This document shows, in pieces, positions 6,803 through 14,292 of a stretch of DNA of 24,615 nucleotides. Made by a program: the position numbers and the translations under genes. The stretch's first letter is position 1; the number at the start of each line of letters is the position of its first letter. The notes under the pieces are model-generated. The model had not been told where the DNA came from, ran no database searches, and saw nothing but the letters and a program-made list of their open reading frames with translations. This stretch comes from Prochlorococcus marinus str. MIT 9215. Lineage in GTDB: Bacteria; Cyanobacteriota; Cyanobacteriia; PCC-6307; Cyanobiaceae. Location: assembly GCA_949486985.1 (NCBI GenBank), contig CATBLW010000253.1, positions 1 through 24,615 of the forward strand, given 5' to 3'.

Positions 6803-6985
6803 TCAGTTGCCAAGCAACAAACGAAGCAAGAGGAGGCAGCTCACTCCAACAATCAAGCCGGCCATGGCCATACGGCCATTCCAGAGCTCGGCCTGAGGGG
6901 TGAAACCTCGCCGCCAGGAATTCAGTTCTTCGCTGCTAACAGGTTCGGCCGTGACGCCGGAATCAAATCCAGATTGAGAAGCCAT
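6803..6985 (-). CDS. hli: High-light-inducible protein (Hli, single-helix CAB-like)
   Basis: A 60-residue thylakoid protein with one transmembrane helix. The chlorophyll-binding signature ExxNGRxAMxG is intact (ELWNGRMAMAG, residues 33-43), followed by a hydrophobic segment to about residue 58. Hli proteins protect photosystems and assembly intermediates under high light. ATG at 6985 is favoured; in-frame ATG 6991 and TTG 6997 are alternatives. It lies 52 bases downstream of tsaD on the same strand, and psaF-psaJ is on the far side of tsaD, so the locus groups a photoprotective protein with photosystem I genes. The 3' end faces pilT. Confidence 0.9.
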   Translation of the reverse strand: MASQSGFDSGVTAEPVSSEELNSWRRGFTPQAELWNGRMAMAGLIVGVSCLLLLRLLLGN

Positions 6986-7037
6986 ATGCATCACCAAATG
7001 GCAGAGATATTCACCTTAAGAGCTAATCAAACAAAGT

Positions 7038-8108
7038 TCAAAATGGTGGTGATAAATCGTACAAAGCCTGAGATTGATCAAGAGGCCAACGTGCCGACAC
7101 CCCAAGCTCTAGGGAACTGAAGCCAACACCAGAGCGCAGTCGCTGCAGTGCCGCAGCTCCGACCATGGCCGCATTGTCCGTACAAAATGCCAACGGGGAG
7201 CAGTGGACAGCAATGCCCTGCTTTGCAGCCGTTGTCTCCATGAGGTTCCGTAAACGCTGATTGGCCGCCACACCACCAACCATCACCAAATTTTCGAGTC
7301 CATGATCGGAGGCGCAACGAAGGCTCCGCTCCACCAGAACATCAGCCACCACCTGTTCAAAGCTTGCGGCCAGATCCGCCAAAGGCAGGGTCGCCTCGGA
7401 GGCTTTTAAAGATTCAACCTGACGCATTACAGCCGTCTTAAGCCCGCTAAATGAAAAGTCGTAGGGGTAAAAACCTCCACTTGGCTTGGAGACCCTGCCT
7501 TTGGGCAGAGGAAAGCGCCCTGCATCTCCCTCCACAGCCAAGGCCTGTATGGCAGGGCCACCTGGATAAGCCAGACCAAGCAAACGGGCCACCTTGTCGA
7601 AGGCTTCTCCTGCCGCATCGTCATGACTGCGTCCCAAGCGCAACATCTCACCTGCCAAACCAACGCGAATCAACTCGGTATGGCCACCACTAACCAAAAG
7701 GACGAGATAGGGAGGTTTTGGTGGATGCTCCGCCAACAGCACCGAAGCGAGATGCCCCTCAAGGTGATGAACACCAAGGAATGGCAGTGAATGCAGCGCA
7801 GCCAGTGTTCGTCCTGTTACAGAGCCAACCATCAGAGCCCCCGCCAGTCCAGGCGTCACCGTCGCCGCAATGGCATCGAGATCAGATATCGCTTGGCCAG
7901 ACTCCTTCAATGTCTCACCGATCAAGTGAGGCAAGGCCTCCACATGACGCCGTGAGGCAATCTCCGGCACGACACCTCCCCACTGAGCATGTTCAGCGAC
8001 CTGAGAGGCAATACGACTAGCCAAAACCTGGAGTTGAGACCCCTCAAGTCGCAACACAGCAACAGCCGACTCGTCACAACTTGTTTCGAGGGCAAGCACT
8101 GTCGACAT
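7038..8108 (-). CDS. tsaD: tRNA N6-threonylcarbamoyladenosine transferase TsaD
   Basis: It transfers the threonylcarbamoyl group to A37 of tRNAs that read ANN codons, working with TsaB and TsaE. The protein has 356 residues. Visible features are the N-terminal LALETSCDES, GGVVPEIASRRHVEALP, the metal-binding HLEGH (115-119), LLVSGGHTEL, the SFSGLKTAV block and GGVAANQRLR. The start is ATG at 8108 (MSTVLALETSCDES); the frame stays open upstream, but only into the divergent psaF region. tsaD is divergent from psaF across 76 bases, an arrangement I recall from other cyanobacteria. Confidence 0.96.
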   Translation of the reverse strand: MSTVLALETSCDESAVAVLRLEGSQLQVLASRIASQVAEHAQWGGVVPEIASRRHVEALPHLIGETLKESGQAISDLDAIAATVTPGLAGALMVGSVTGRTLAALHSLPFLGVHHLEGHLASVLLAEHPPKPPYLVLLVSGGHTELIRVGLAGEMLRLGRSHDDAAGEAFDKVARLLGLAYPGGPAIQALAVEGDAGRFPLPKGRVSKPSGGFYPYDFSFSGLKTAVMRQVESLKASEATLPLADLAASFEQVVADVLVERSLRCASDHGLENLVMVGGVAANQRLRNLMETTAAKQGIAVHCSPLAFCTDNAAMVGAAALQRLRSGVGFSSLELGVSARWPLDQSQALYDLSPPF

Positions 8109-8184
8109 ACTTAGAGGGTTGCTCCCGTAACTTCTAGTAGTGACATCCTGCCGTTCCGAAGCAGGTTTTACAGGAATCAAACCG

Positions 8185-8697
8185 ATGCGTCGTCTCTTCG
8201 CAGTTTTGCTCTCGGCCATGTTGCTCTTCGGGTTTGCCCCCGTTGCAAAGGCTGATCTAGCGGGCCTCACCCCTTGCGCCGAAAGTGCTCGTTTCCAGGA
8301 GCGTGCCAGCACTGCAACCACACCCCAAGCCACTGCCCGTTTTGATCGCTACAGCAAAGCGTTGTGCGGTGATGACGGACTCCCCAGAGCTCTCATTCCT
8401 GCACCAGTTGAGCCTTTTGCCATGCCGTCGATACGCGGTCATGAAGGCGATCTAATGATTCCAGGAGTGATCCACCTCTACATCCTCGGAATCATTGGTT
8501 GGGCTGGACGTTCTTACCTGATCGCAAGCAGAGAGAAAGGTCCAAAAACTGCTAAAGCCAACGAGATTCATCTTGATATGAATCTTGCTTTTAACTGCAT
8601 GGTTAAAGCTGTCGGCTGGCCAATGCTTGCCCACGCCGAAGGCCAAAGTGGCAGACTGCGTGAACGGGATAGCAACATCACAGTTTCACCTCGTTGA
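8185..8697 (+). CDS. psaF: Photosystem I subunit III
   Basis: The plastocyanin/cytochrome c6-docking side subunit of photosystem I. The protein has 170 residues with a cleavable signal peptide of about 23 residues (MRRLFAVLLSAMLLFGFAP, then VAKA), giving a mature start DLAGLTPCAESARFQERA. One central hydrophobic segment follows (VIHLYILGIIGWAGRSYLI), and the C-terminal half has the usual AVGWPMLAHAE. ATG at 8185 is preceded by AGGA. psaJ starts 60 bases downstream, so the two form a psaFJ unit ending at the 8931-8956 terminator. Confidence 0.96.
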   Translation: MRRLFAVLLSAMLLFGFAPVAKADLAGLTPCAESARFQERASTATTPQATARFDRYSKALCGDDGLPRALIPAPVEPFAMPSIRGHEGDLMIPGVIHLYILGIIGWAGRSYLIASREKGPKTAKANEIHLDMNLAFNCMVKAVGWPMLAHAEGQSGRLRERDSNITVSPR

Positions 8698-8757
8698 GAG
8701 AGCAGCTCTAATCAGCTGTCAACGTCAAACACTCTCCGCAACAACTCCTCTTAAATC

Positions 8758-8883
8758 ATGAAGAAGTTTCTCACCCTTTTCCCTGTAGTCGCTGTCATTT
8801 GGACATGGCTTACTGCCGGAATCATTGTTGAATTCCAGCGCTATGTTCCCGATCTTCTTTTCCACCCAATGAGCTTGGGCTGA
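8758..8883 (+). CDS. psaJ: Photosystem I subunit IX
   Basis: A 41-residue single-helix photosystem I subunit, shorter than usual gene-finder limits. It starts MKKFLTLFPVVAVIWTWLTA and continues GIIVEFQRYVPDLLFHPMSLG; the FQRFxPDLLFxP end is typical of PsaJ. It contacts PsaF and helps stabilise it. It lies 60 bases after psaF on the same strand and 47 bases ahead of an intrinsic terminator. Confidence 0.95.
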   Translation: MKKFLTLFPVVAVIWTWLTAGIIVEFQRYVPDLLFHPMSLG

Positions 8884-8930
8884 ACAACGACGAGGATCTT
8901 TCACTCCTCGCAGGATCAAATCAAAGCCAG

Positions 8931-8956
8931 AAGGCCCTTAAAAAGGGCCTTTTTTT
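8931..8956 (+). terminator. Intrinsic terminator of psaF-psaJ
   Basis: A perfect 9-bp stem, AAGGCCCTT (8931-8939) with AAGGGCCTT (8943-8951), a 3-base A loop, and a T7 run (8950-8956). A smaller 6-bp hairpin (8891-8910, CGAGGA/TCCTCG) lies just upstream. The T-run is only good on the plus strand, so it mainly ends psaFJ, not the convergent gmk. Confidence 0.9.
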
Positions 8957-9010
8957 GTGCCTATTCAAGTTCAAACGGCTGTCTTTATCGATTGCCTAAA
9001 CAAGAACTGC

Positions 9011-9580
9011 TCAATGGCTTAACCCCATCAAGCTCTCGAGCTCAAGCAAAGCGATCTGCAGATCATCATTGACGACCACAGCATCAAACTCATCTTTGGC
9101 GAGCAGTTCAATTCTTGCCCTAGCAAGCCTTCTCTGAATCGCCTCTTCTGTATCCGTAGCGCGGCCTCGAATTCGGCTTTCAAGCTCCTCAATGCCTGGT
9201 GGAGCGAGAAAAACCTGAAACGCTTCCGGGAAACTCTTGCGAACTTGACGAGCACCTTCCAGTTCAATTTCTAGTAAGACCGGTCTACCTGCAGACAGTT
9301 GTTCCTCAACAGGCTGTCGCGGTGTTCCATAACAGTTGCCTGCAAATTCAGCCCACTCGAGAAAACCGTCGCTCTGCTGCAGCGCATTAAACCGCTCTCG
9401 GCTTAAAAAGAAATAATCAACGGCCTCCTGTTCCTGTGGTCTGGGATCCCTTGTTGTCGCCGAGACAGATAACCAAATCTCAGGCTGTCGCTGCAGAAGT
9501 TCCTTAACCAGCGAGCCCTTACCAACGCCACTCGGGCCCGTAATCAACGTAAGCCTCCCGGCTGAAGTGAATGAAGCCAT
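9011..9580 (-). CDS. gmk: Guanylate kinase
   Basis: It phosphorylates GMP to GDP with ATP. The protein has 189 residues. The P-loop is GPSGVGKG (15-22 from ATG 9580), then SVSATTRDPRPQEQEAVDYFFLSRERF for GMP binding, EWAEFAGNCYGTP, and LEIELEGARQVRKSFPEA. ATG 9580 (MASFTSAGRLTLITGPSG) is chosen because homology begins there; the upstream frame runs into the divergent NFACT gene. The intergenic gap to that gene is 64 bases. It converges with psaJ. Confidence 0.95.
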   Translation of the reverse strand: MASFTSAGRLTLITGPSGVGKGSLVKELLQRQPEIWLSVSATTRDPRPQEQEAVDYFFLSRERFNALQQSDGFLEWAEFAGNCYGTPRQPVEEQLSAGRPVLLEIELEGARQVRKSFPEAFQVFLAPPGIEELESRIRGRATDTEEAIQRRLARARIELLAKDEFDAVVVNDDLQIALLELESLMGLSH

Positions 9581-9644
9581 GAAATGCGTCAAGTCGTTCC
9601 GCAGAGTAGGAAGGCTGATTGCCACCGAGGCCAAAGCTGAGTCG

Positions 9645-11465
9645 ATGCCCTCAACAGCCCTACAGGTGATGGATCTCACCAGCCTTAGGGCGGTGCTCAG
9701 TGAACTGCGTCAAGAGCTGCTGCCCAGCCGCTTCGAAAAAGCCCAGCAACCAGACGCCCACACAATCCAACTCGGGCTACGCACCCTCAAAGGCATGGTT
9801 TGGCTTGAGCTGAGCTGGCGAGCAGATGCTCCTCGCTTGGTGCAGATTCCTTCCCCAAGCCATCAAGGAAGCGGCAGCACACTGGCTCAGCAAATACAAC
9901 ATGGATTACGCCAACTTGCACTGATCGAACTCAAGCAGCAAGGGTTTGATCGCGTCGTGGAATTTGGCCTCGCCAGCCGCCCTGGTGAACCGATCCAGCG
10001 CACGCTTGTTCTGGAACTGATGGGTCGACATAGCAATCTGCTTCTGCTTGACGATCAACGACGCGTCATCACCCTTGGGCGCCAAGTGCGCGAGCATCAA
10101 TCGCGGGTCCGGCCGATTAGCACAGGTGACCTCTATGGAACGCCGCCACCTCTATTAGGCCTAAAGCCTCAGCTCCAGGAATCAAGAACTCGCTGGCAAC
10201 AACGACTTTGCCTGGTGCCAACCAATCTGAGGAAGGCTCTCCAGCAGTGTTATCAGGGAATCAGCCCAGCGCTTGCCCTGCAACTGGCTAACGACGACAT
10301 CACGACAGGCCAACAACTTCTTGATCGACCGGTGAGTGAACTCAGCGATGAATGCTGGCAACAGCTGCATCAACGCTGGTGTCAGTGGCTGAAGCAACTG
10401 GAACAAGATCAATTCACGCTTCGTTTTGAAGGTCCCACGGCCTATCGCGTTTGGAATGCCAATACAGAGAGCAATGCAGAAGGCACTTCGCAAGACATTT
10501 CAGAGGGCAATTCAGAGCAAACAACAGAACCCAAAAAAGAGACCAGCAATAGTGCCAACCAACTGGCTAATCCCTCCCTTTCAGAAAAGACAAGAAATCT
10601 CAGCTTGACCCTGGGGATTTATTACAGAAAACAACTTGATGCGAAGGCCTTTCATCAACTCGCCAAGGATCTCCAGAACAAGCTGAACAACCAGCGACAA
10701 CGAGAACAACAGGCCATTGGCGAGCAACAGCGTCGACTCGACGACAGCAGCGCCAGCAGATCCCTTCAACAACAGGCAGACGAACTGCTCTGCCAACCCT
10801 CGCCAAGCAAAGAGCTGATCACTCAGGCCCAAAAGCTCTATGGCCAGGCCAAGAAACAACGACGCTCCGTGAGCGTCTTAAAACAACGGCTTGAGCATCA
10901 CCAACTACGCCTTGAGCTGATCAATGGAAGTGAGAGCTTTCTGGAGGATCTACTGATCACCAACAACGAGTCCCATGGTCAACGGTTAACCAGGCTGCAG
11001 GAGTTAGCGCAGGAACTGGATGATTGCCTTGGCCGCTCAAAACGCCAACGGCAGCCAGCTAAATCCACACGCCAACAGCAATCGCCTACTCCTCTGGAAA
11101 TCAAAAGTCCAGGTGGTTTGCTGATTCAAATAGGCCGCAACCATCGCCAGAATGAATGGATCAGCCTGCGTCAAGCCAGTCCTGGTGATCTCTGGTTTCA
11201 TGCCCAGGAATGCCCAGGAAGCCACGTGGTGCTGAAAGCATCCACAGGATTTGCTGATGAAGCCGACCAACAACTAGCAGCAGATTTGGCTGCTCATTTC
11301 AGTCGAGCCAAGGGCAACCAACATGTCGCCGTGATGATGGTGCCGGTCGAACAACTGCAACGGATTGCAGGGGCAGGACCAGGGACGGTGCGATTCAAGG
11401 GTGGGAACATCTGCTGGGCCGTTCCAGAACGAGGGTTAGAACACCTCAACCTCACCGCCAAGTAA
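9645..11465 (+). CDS. rqcH: NFACT-family protein, RqcH-like ribosome quality-control factor
   Basis: A 606-residue homologue of RqcH/Rqc2 (often annotated fibronectin-binding). In bacteria studied so far, RqcH binds obstructed 50S subunits and recruits tRNA-Ala to add C-terminal alanine tails. The NFACT-N domain is visible, with DR at residues 102-103 (QGFDRVVEFG) and LVLELMGRHSNLLLLDDQRR. A Gln/Glu-rich, coiled-coil-like middle follows, and the C-terminal NFACT-R/DUF814 domain has LIQIGRNHRQNEWISLRQ and GDLWFHAQECPGSHVVLK. Start choice is uncertain: ATG 9645 (MPSTALQVMDLTSLR) or ATG 9669 (MDLTSLRAVLSELR); an upstream ATG at 9567 would overlap gmk. The DR pair matches the D97-R98 position known to be needed in B. 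subtilis. The gene symbol is by homology. Confidence 0.85.
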   Translation: MPSTALQVMDLTSLRAVLSELRQELLPSRFEKAQQPDAHTIQLGLRTLKGMVWLELSWRADAPRLVQIPSPSHQGSGSTLAQQIQHGLRQLALIELKQQGFDRVVEFGLASRPGEPIQRTLVLELMGRHSNLLLLDDQRRVITLGRQVREHQSRVRPISTGDLYGTPPPLLGLKPQLQESRTRWQQRLCLVPTNLRKALQQCYQGISPALALQLANDDITTGQQLLDRPVSELSDECWQQLHQRWCQWLKQLEQDQFTLRFEGPTAYRVWNANTESNAEGTSQDISEGNSEQTTEPKKETSNSANQLANPSLSEKTRNLSLTLGIYYRKQLDAKAFHQLAKDLQNKLNNQRQREQQAIGEQQRRLDDSSASRSLQQQADELLCQPSPSKELITQAQKLYGQAKKQRRSVSVLKQRLEHHQLRLELINGSESFLEDLLITNNESHGQRLTRLQELAQELDDCLGRSKRQRQPAKSTRQQQSPTPLEIKSPGGLLIQIGRNHRQNEWISLRQASPGDLWFHAQECPGSHVVLKASTGFADEADQQLAADLAAHFSRAKGNQHVAVMMVPVEQLQRIAGAGPGTVRFKGGNICWAVPERGLEHLNLTAK

Positions 11466-11562
11466 CTCTTAGCCTGATTGCATTCAAGCGGCGCCTGTTC
11501 TGACCAGCCCCGAACAGCCAGACGATTCGTTGCTCCCCCCTCCTGCTCCGATTCAGATCGAG

Positions 11563-12339
11563 ATGGGAACCCAAAGCAACGACCTCCCCCATGAGGTGGA
11601 AATGCCTCTGGTGGATCATCTAGAGGAATTGCGTCAACGATTGCTACGCAGCCTCTTGGGCGTTGTTTTAGCCGCTGGAGCTTGCCTCTTATTTGTTAAG
11701 CCTCTCGTTCGTTTGCTGGAGGTACCGGCCGGGCCGATTCGCTTTCTGCAGCTCGCACCAGGGGAATTTCTATTCGTCTCAATCAAAGTGGCGGGCTACG
11801 CAGGCCTCACCCTTGCCTTGCCCTATGTGCTCTATCAAGGGCTTGGTTTTGTATTGCCAGGCCTAACAACCAGGGAACGACGCCTGATTGCACCAGCAGT
11901 CGCTGGGTCGGCAGTCTTATTCCTCGCAGGACTTGCTTTCGCCTGGTGGGCGCTCGTTCCTGCTGCTTTGCGGTTTCTCGTGAGTTATGGCGCCGATGTT
12001 GTCGAACCTCTCTGGTCGATAGAGCGCTATCTCGACTTTGTTCTGTTGCTGATGCTGGCGACTGGCCTGGCCTTTCAACTACCTGTTTTGCAACTACTCC
12101 TAGGGATTCTTGGTCTGGTGCGTTGGCAGCCCATGCTCTCTGCCTGGAGGTGGGTTGTGCTGTCAGCCGCATTGGCAGGAGCTGTACTCACTCCATCAAC
12201 AGATCCATTCACCATGCTCCTCTTAGGCGGTGCGATCACAGCCCTATTCCTGATCGGCGTCGCACTTGTGGCTCTAACCGAGCGCTTCAGACAAGAAATT
12301 CCTCCAGCAGTCCAGCAGCAGCCTCCAGCCGCAAACTAA
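11563..12339 (+). CDS. tatC: Sec-independent (Tat) protein translocase TatC
   Basis: The multi-spanning receptor that recognises twin-arginine signal peptides in the membrane. The protein has 258 residues from ATG 11563, with six hydrophobic segments. The N-terminal cytoplasmic HLEELR motif is at residues 19-24 (PLVDHLEELRQRLL), followed by LAPGEFLFVSIKVA, FVLPGLTTRERR, and the late VLTPSTDP block. A TTG start at 11530 is also possible; no good Shine-Dalgarno sequence separates the two. It lies near petC, whose Rieske protein carries a GRRQFM twin-arginine-type signal and is a likely client. Its 3' end overlaps the convergent DUF3067 gene by 53 bases. Confidence 0.95.
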   Translation: MGTQSNDLPHEVEMPLVDHLEELRQRLLRSLLGVVLAAGACLLFVKPLVRLLEVPAGPIRFLQLAPGEFLFVSIKVAGYAGLTLALPYVLYQGLGFVLPGLTTRERRLIAPAVAGSAVLFLAGLAFAWWALVPAALRFLVSYGADVVEPLWSIERYLDFVLLLMLATGLAFQLPVLQLLLGILGLVRWQPMLSAWRWVVLSAALAGAVLTPSTDPFTMLLLGGAITALFLIGVALVALTERFRQEIPPAVQQQPPAAN

Positions 12340-12634
12340 GCGCCTTGCCCAAGCGTGGCTTATCTGGAGTATTTGCCAGCCATTCCCTGACGACAGCAGC
12401 GAGGCCAAGCCTATTAACAACCTCAAGAACCTCGCCCAAGTGGTTTCGGTAGGCCTGCTCATCCATGGGAAATGACTGCTGTTCGAGGTAGGCCCACATC
12501 ACCTGGAAGTAAAGACGCTGCCGTCGTACAACCAATTGAACGTCGTAGCTGGCATGCCAGCGATAGCGAAGCAATGCCATCACTTCCTCAACGGCGAGGG
12601 GGTTGGAAGGATCGGTAGGTTTGAGCTCAAGCAC
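12287..12634 (-). CDS. DUF3067 family protein
   Basis: A soluble protein of about 115 residues with the segment ALLRYRWHASYDVQLVVRRQRLYFQVMWAYLEQQSFP, which I recognise as the cyanobacterial/plastid DUF3067 family; no function is known to me. The start is uncertain: GTG 12634 (115 aa), TTG 12676 (129 aa) or internal ATG 12580 (98 aa) are all in frame. I prefer GTG because PTDPSNPLAVEEV resembles a normal N-terminal helix start. It is divergent from petC and overlaps tatC tail to tail, a position suggesting, but not proving, a link to thylakoid biogenesis. Confidence 0.8.
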   Translation of the reverse strand: MLELKPTDPSNPLAVEEVMALLRYRWHASYDVQLVVRRQRLYFQVMWAYLEQQSFPMDEQAYRNHLGEVLEVVNRLGLAAVVREWLANTPDKPRLGKALSLRLEAAAGLLEEFLV

Positions 12635-12678
12635 AGAATCAAGCTTCAAGAGCAGTAAGAAGCCCAGTCTTTGCAAAG

Positions 12679-12705
12679 TGTGACAGGCCCTTCACAGTCC
12701 ATAAT
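12679..12705 (+). promoter_or_regulatory. Candidate petC-petA promoter region with a dyad
   Basis: TGTGA (12679-12683) and TCACA (12692-12696) form an inverted repeat with 8 bases between, followed by CATAAT (12700-12705), a -10-like hexamer 32 bases before the petC ATG. No good -35 sits at a proper distance. The arm spacing is 8, not the 6 of a CRP site, and it lacks the GTA/TAC of NtcA. It is a weak candidate operator/promoter. Confidence 0.3.
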
Positions 12706-12737
12706 GGTCATCATTCTGCGCTGGCTGAACATCCGTC

Positions 12738-13274
12738 ATGACACAAATGACCTCGAGCGATGTGCCCGGAATGGGGCGTAGGCAGTTCATGAATCTGCTC
12801 ACCTTCGGTTCCGTCACCGGCGTAGCGCTGGGAGCGCTCTATCCAGTGGTGAATTACTTCATTCCGCCCCGACCCGCTGGTGGTGGAGGTGGTACGAGTG
12901 CAAAGGATGAACTTGGTAATCCTGTTACAGCTAGCGGCTGGCTTAGCAACCATCCCAATGGAGATCGCAGCCTTGTGCAGGGGCTGAAAGGTGACCCGAC
13001 ATATCTGATTGTGGAAGAAGAAAATGCCATTGGTAGCTACGGCATCAATGCAATCTGCACGCACCTCGGTTGCGTGGTGCCTTGGAACAGCGGCGCCAAC
13101 AAGTTCATGTGTCCTTGCCACGGCAGCCAATACAACGCGACAGGCAAGGTTGTGAGAGGCCCTGCACCCCTCTCCCTCGCCCTGGCCGAGGTCTCTGTCG
13201 AGAATGACAACGTCTTTGTCAGCCAGTGGAAAGAGACAGACTTCCGCACAGGCGAAAAGCCGTGGTGGGTCTAA
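12738..13274 (+). CDS. petC: Cytochrome b6f Rieske iron-sulfur protein
   Basis: The 2Fe-2S subunit that accepts electrons from plastoquinol. The protein has 178 residues. The N-terminus has a twin-arginine-like GRRQFM (13-18) and one membrane anchor (LLTFGSVTGVALGALYPVV), then a Gly hinge (GGGGGT). Cluster ligands are visible in CTHLGC (107-112) and CPCHGS (125-130), so both Cys-His pairs and the disulfide Cys are present. ATG 12738 is the start. petA follows 44 bases later, the usual petCA operon. Confidence 0.97.
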   Translation: MTQMTSSDVPGMGRRQFMNLLTFGSVTGVALGALYPVVNYFIPPRPAGGGGGTSAKDELGNPVTASGWLSNHPNGDRSLVQGLKGDPTYLIVEEENAIGSYGINAICTHLGCVVPWNSGANKFMCPCHGSQYNATGKVVRGPAPLSLALAEVSVENDNVFVSQWKETDFRTGEKPWWV

Positions 13275-13318
13275 CCAACTGCCGCATCAACGTCGTTCCA
13301 CCTCCGCCTTTCAGCCCC

Positions 13319-14251
13319 ATGCGTCGCCTCATTTCCATCCTGCTCGGCTCTGTTGTTATCGGTCTTTCGATACTCCTGACGCCCTCCGCCAGTTGGGCTT
13401 ATCCCTTCTGGGCACAACAAAATTACGAAAATCCACGCGAAGCAACTGGCAAACTTGTTTGTGCAAACTGCCATCTAGCTCAAAAACCAACCCAGGCAGA
13501 AGTTCCGCAATCTGTTCTCCCCGACAGCGTCTTCAAAGCCGTTATCAATATCCCCTACAAAGACTCCACAGAAGAGATTGGAGCTGACGGCAGCAACGTG
13601 CCCCTTCAGGTTGGTGCCGTTGTGATGCTGCCTGATGGTTTCAAGTTGGCTCCTCAGGATCGTTGGACTGAAGACATCAAAGAAGAAACCCAAGGGGTTT
13701 ATTTCACCCAATACAGCGAAGAAAAAGAGAACATCATTTTGGTCGGCCCCCTTCCAGGCGATCAAAACAGAGAGATTGTTTTCCCCATCCTTTCACCAGA
13801 TCCTGCTACTGATAGCAACATTCATTTCGGCAAATATTCCATCCACGTTGGCGGCAACCGTGGCAGAGGTCAGGTTTATCCCACCGGTGAAAAGAGCAAC
13901 AACACTATTTTCACAGCGGTAGAAGCTGCAACAGTCTCCGCAATCGAACCTGGCGAAAATGGTGCCAGCGTCTTAACGCTGACAACCTCTGCAGGTGCAT
14001 CAACCACAGAAACAATCCCTGCAGGGCCAACCCTTCTCGTTCACGTTGGCGACAGGTTGGAGGCGGGAACCCCACTGACCAACGACCCGAACGTGGGCGG
14101 CTTCGGTCAACTGGACACAGAGGTTGTGCTCCAAAATCCCGTTAGGATTTATGGCCTACTGGCTTTCTTCGCAACTGTTTCACTCGCTCAGATCATGCTG
14201 GTTCTGAAGAAGAAGCAGGTTGAGAAAGTGCAGGCAGTAGAAGGAGTCTGA
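13319..14251 (+). CDS. petA: Cytochrome f
   Basis: The c-type haem subunit of cytochrome b6f that reduces plastocyanin or cytochrome c6. The protein has 310 residues. A signal peptide ends at ASWA (residue 27), so mature Tyr28 (YPFWAQQNY) can be the axial haem ligand. The haem motif is CANCH (48-52). A C-terminal anchor (GLLAFFATVSLAQIMLVL) precedes the basic tail KKKQVEKVQ. ATG 13319 is chosen because the frame upstream overlaps petC and carries no signal peptide. It is downstream of petC and 41 bases upstream of lgt, with no terminator seen between. Confidence 0.97.
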   Translation: MRRLISILLGSVVIGLSILLTPSASWAYPFWAQQNYENPREATGKLVCANCHLAQKPTQAEVPQSVLPDSVFKAVINIPYKDSTEEIGADGSNVPLQVGAVVMLPDGFKLAPQDRWTEDIKEETQGVYFTQYSEEKENIILVGPLPGDQNREIVFPILSPDPATDSNIHFGKYSIHVGGNRGRGQVYPTGEKSNNTIFTAVEAATVSAIEPGENGASVLTLTTSAGASTTETIPAGPTLLVHVGDRLEAGTPLTNDPNVGGFGQLDTEVVLQNPVRIYGLLAFFATVSLAQIMLVLKKKQVEKVQAVEGV

Positions 14252-14292
14252 AGATCTTCCTCTGATCGTCAACTGACAACTTCCACCTATCG

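Noticed and set aside
9567..9644. ATG 9567 as start of the NFACT gene
   Set aside because: It overlaps the gmk start and adds residues with no family resemblance.
11201..11220. Perfect 10-base tandem repeat TGCCCAGGAA x2 in the NFACT gene
   Set aside because: It encodes the conserved FHAQECPGSH motif in frame, so it is coincidence, not a duplication event.
12679..12696. TGTGA/TCACA as a CRP site
   Set aside because: The arm spacing is 8, not 6, and the site also lacks the NtcA GTA/TAC core.
13226..13318. Extension of petA upstream to 13226
   Set aside because: It overlaps petC in another frame and would hide the signal peptide that starts at ATG 13319.
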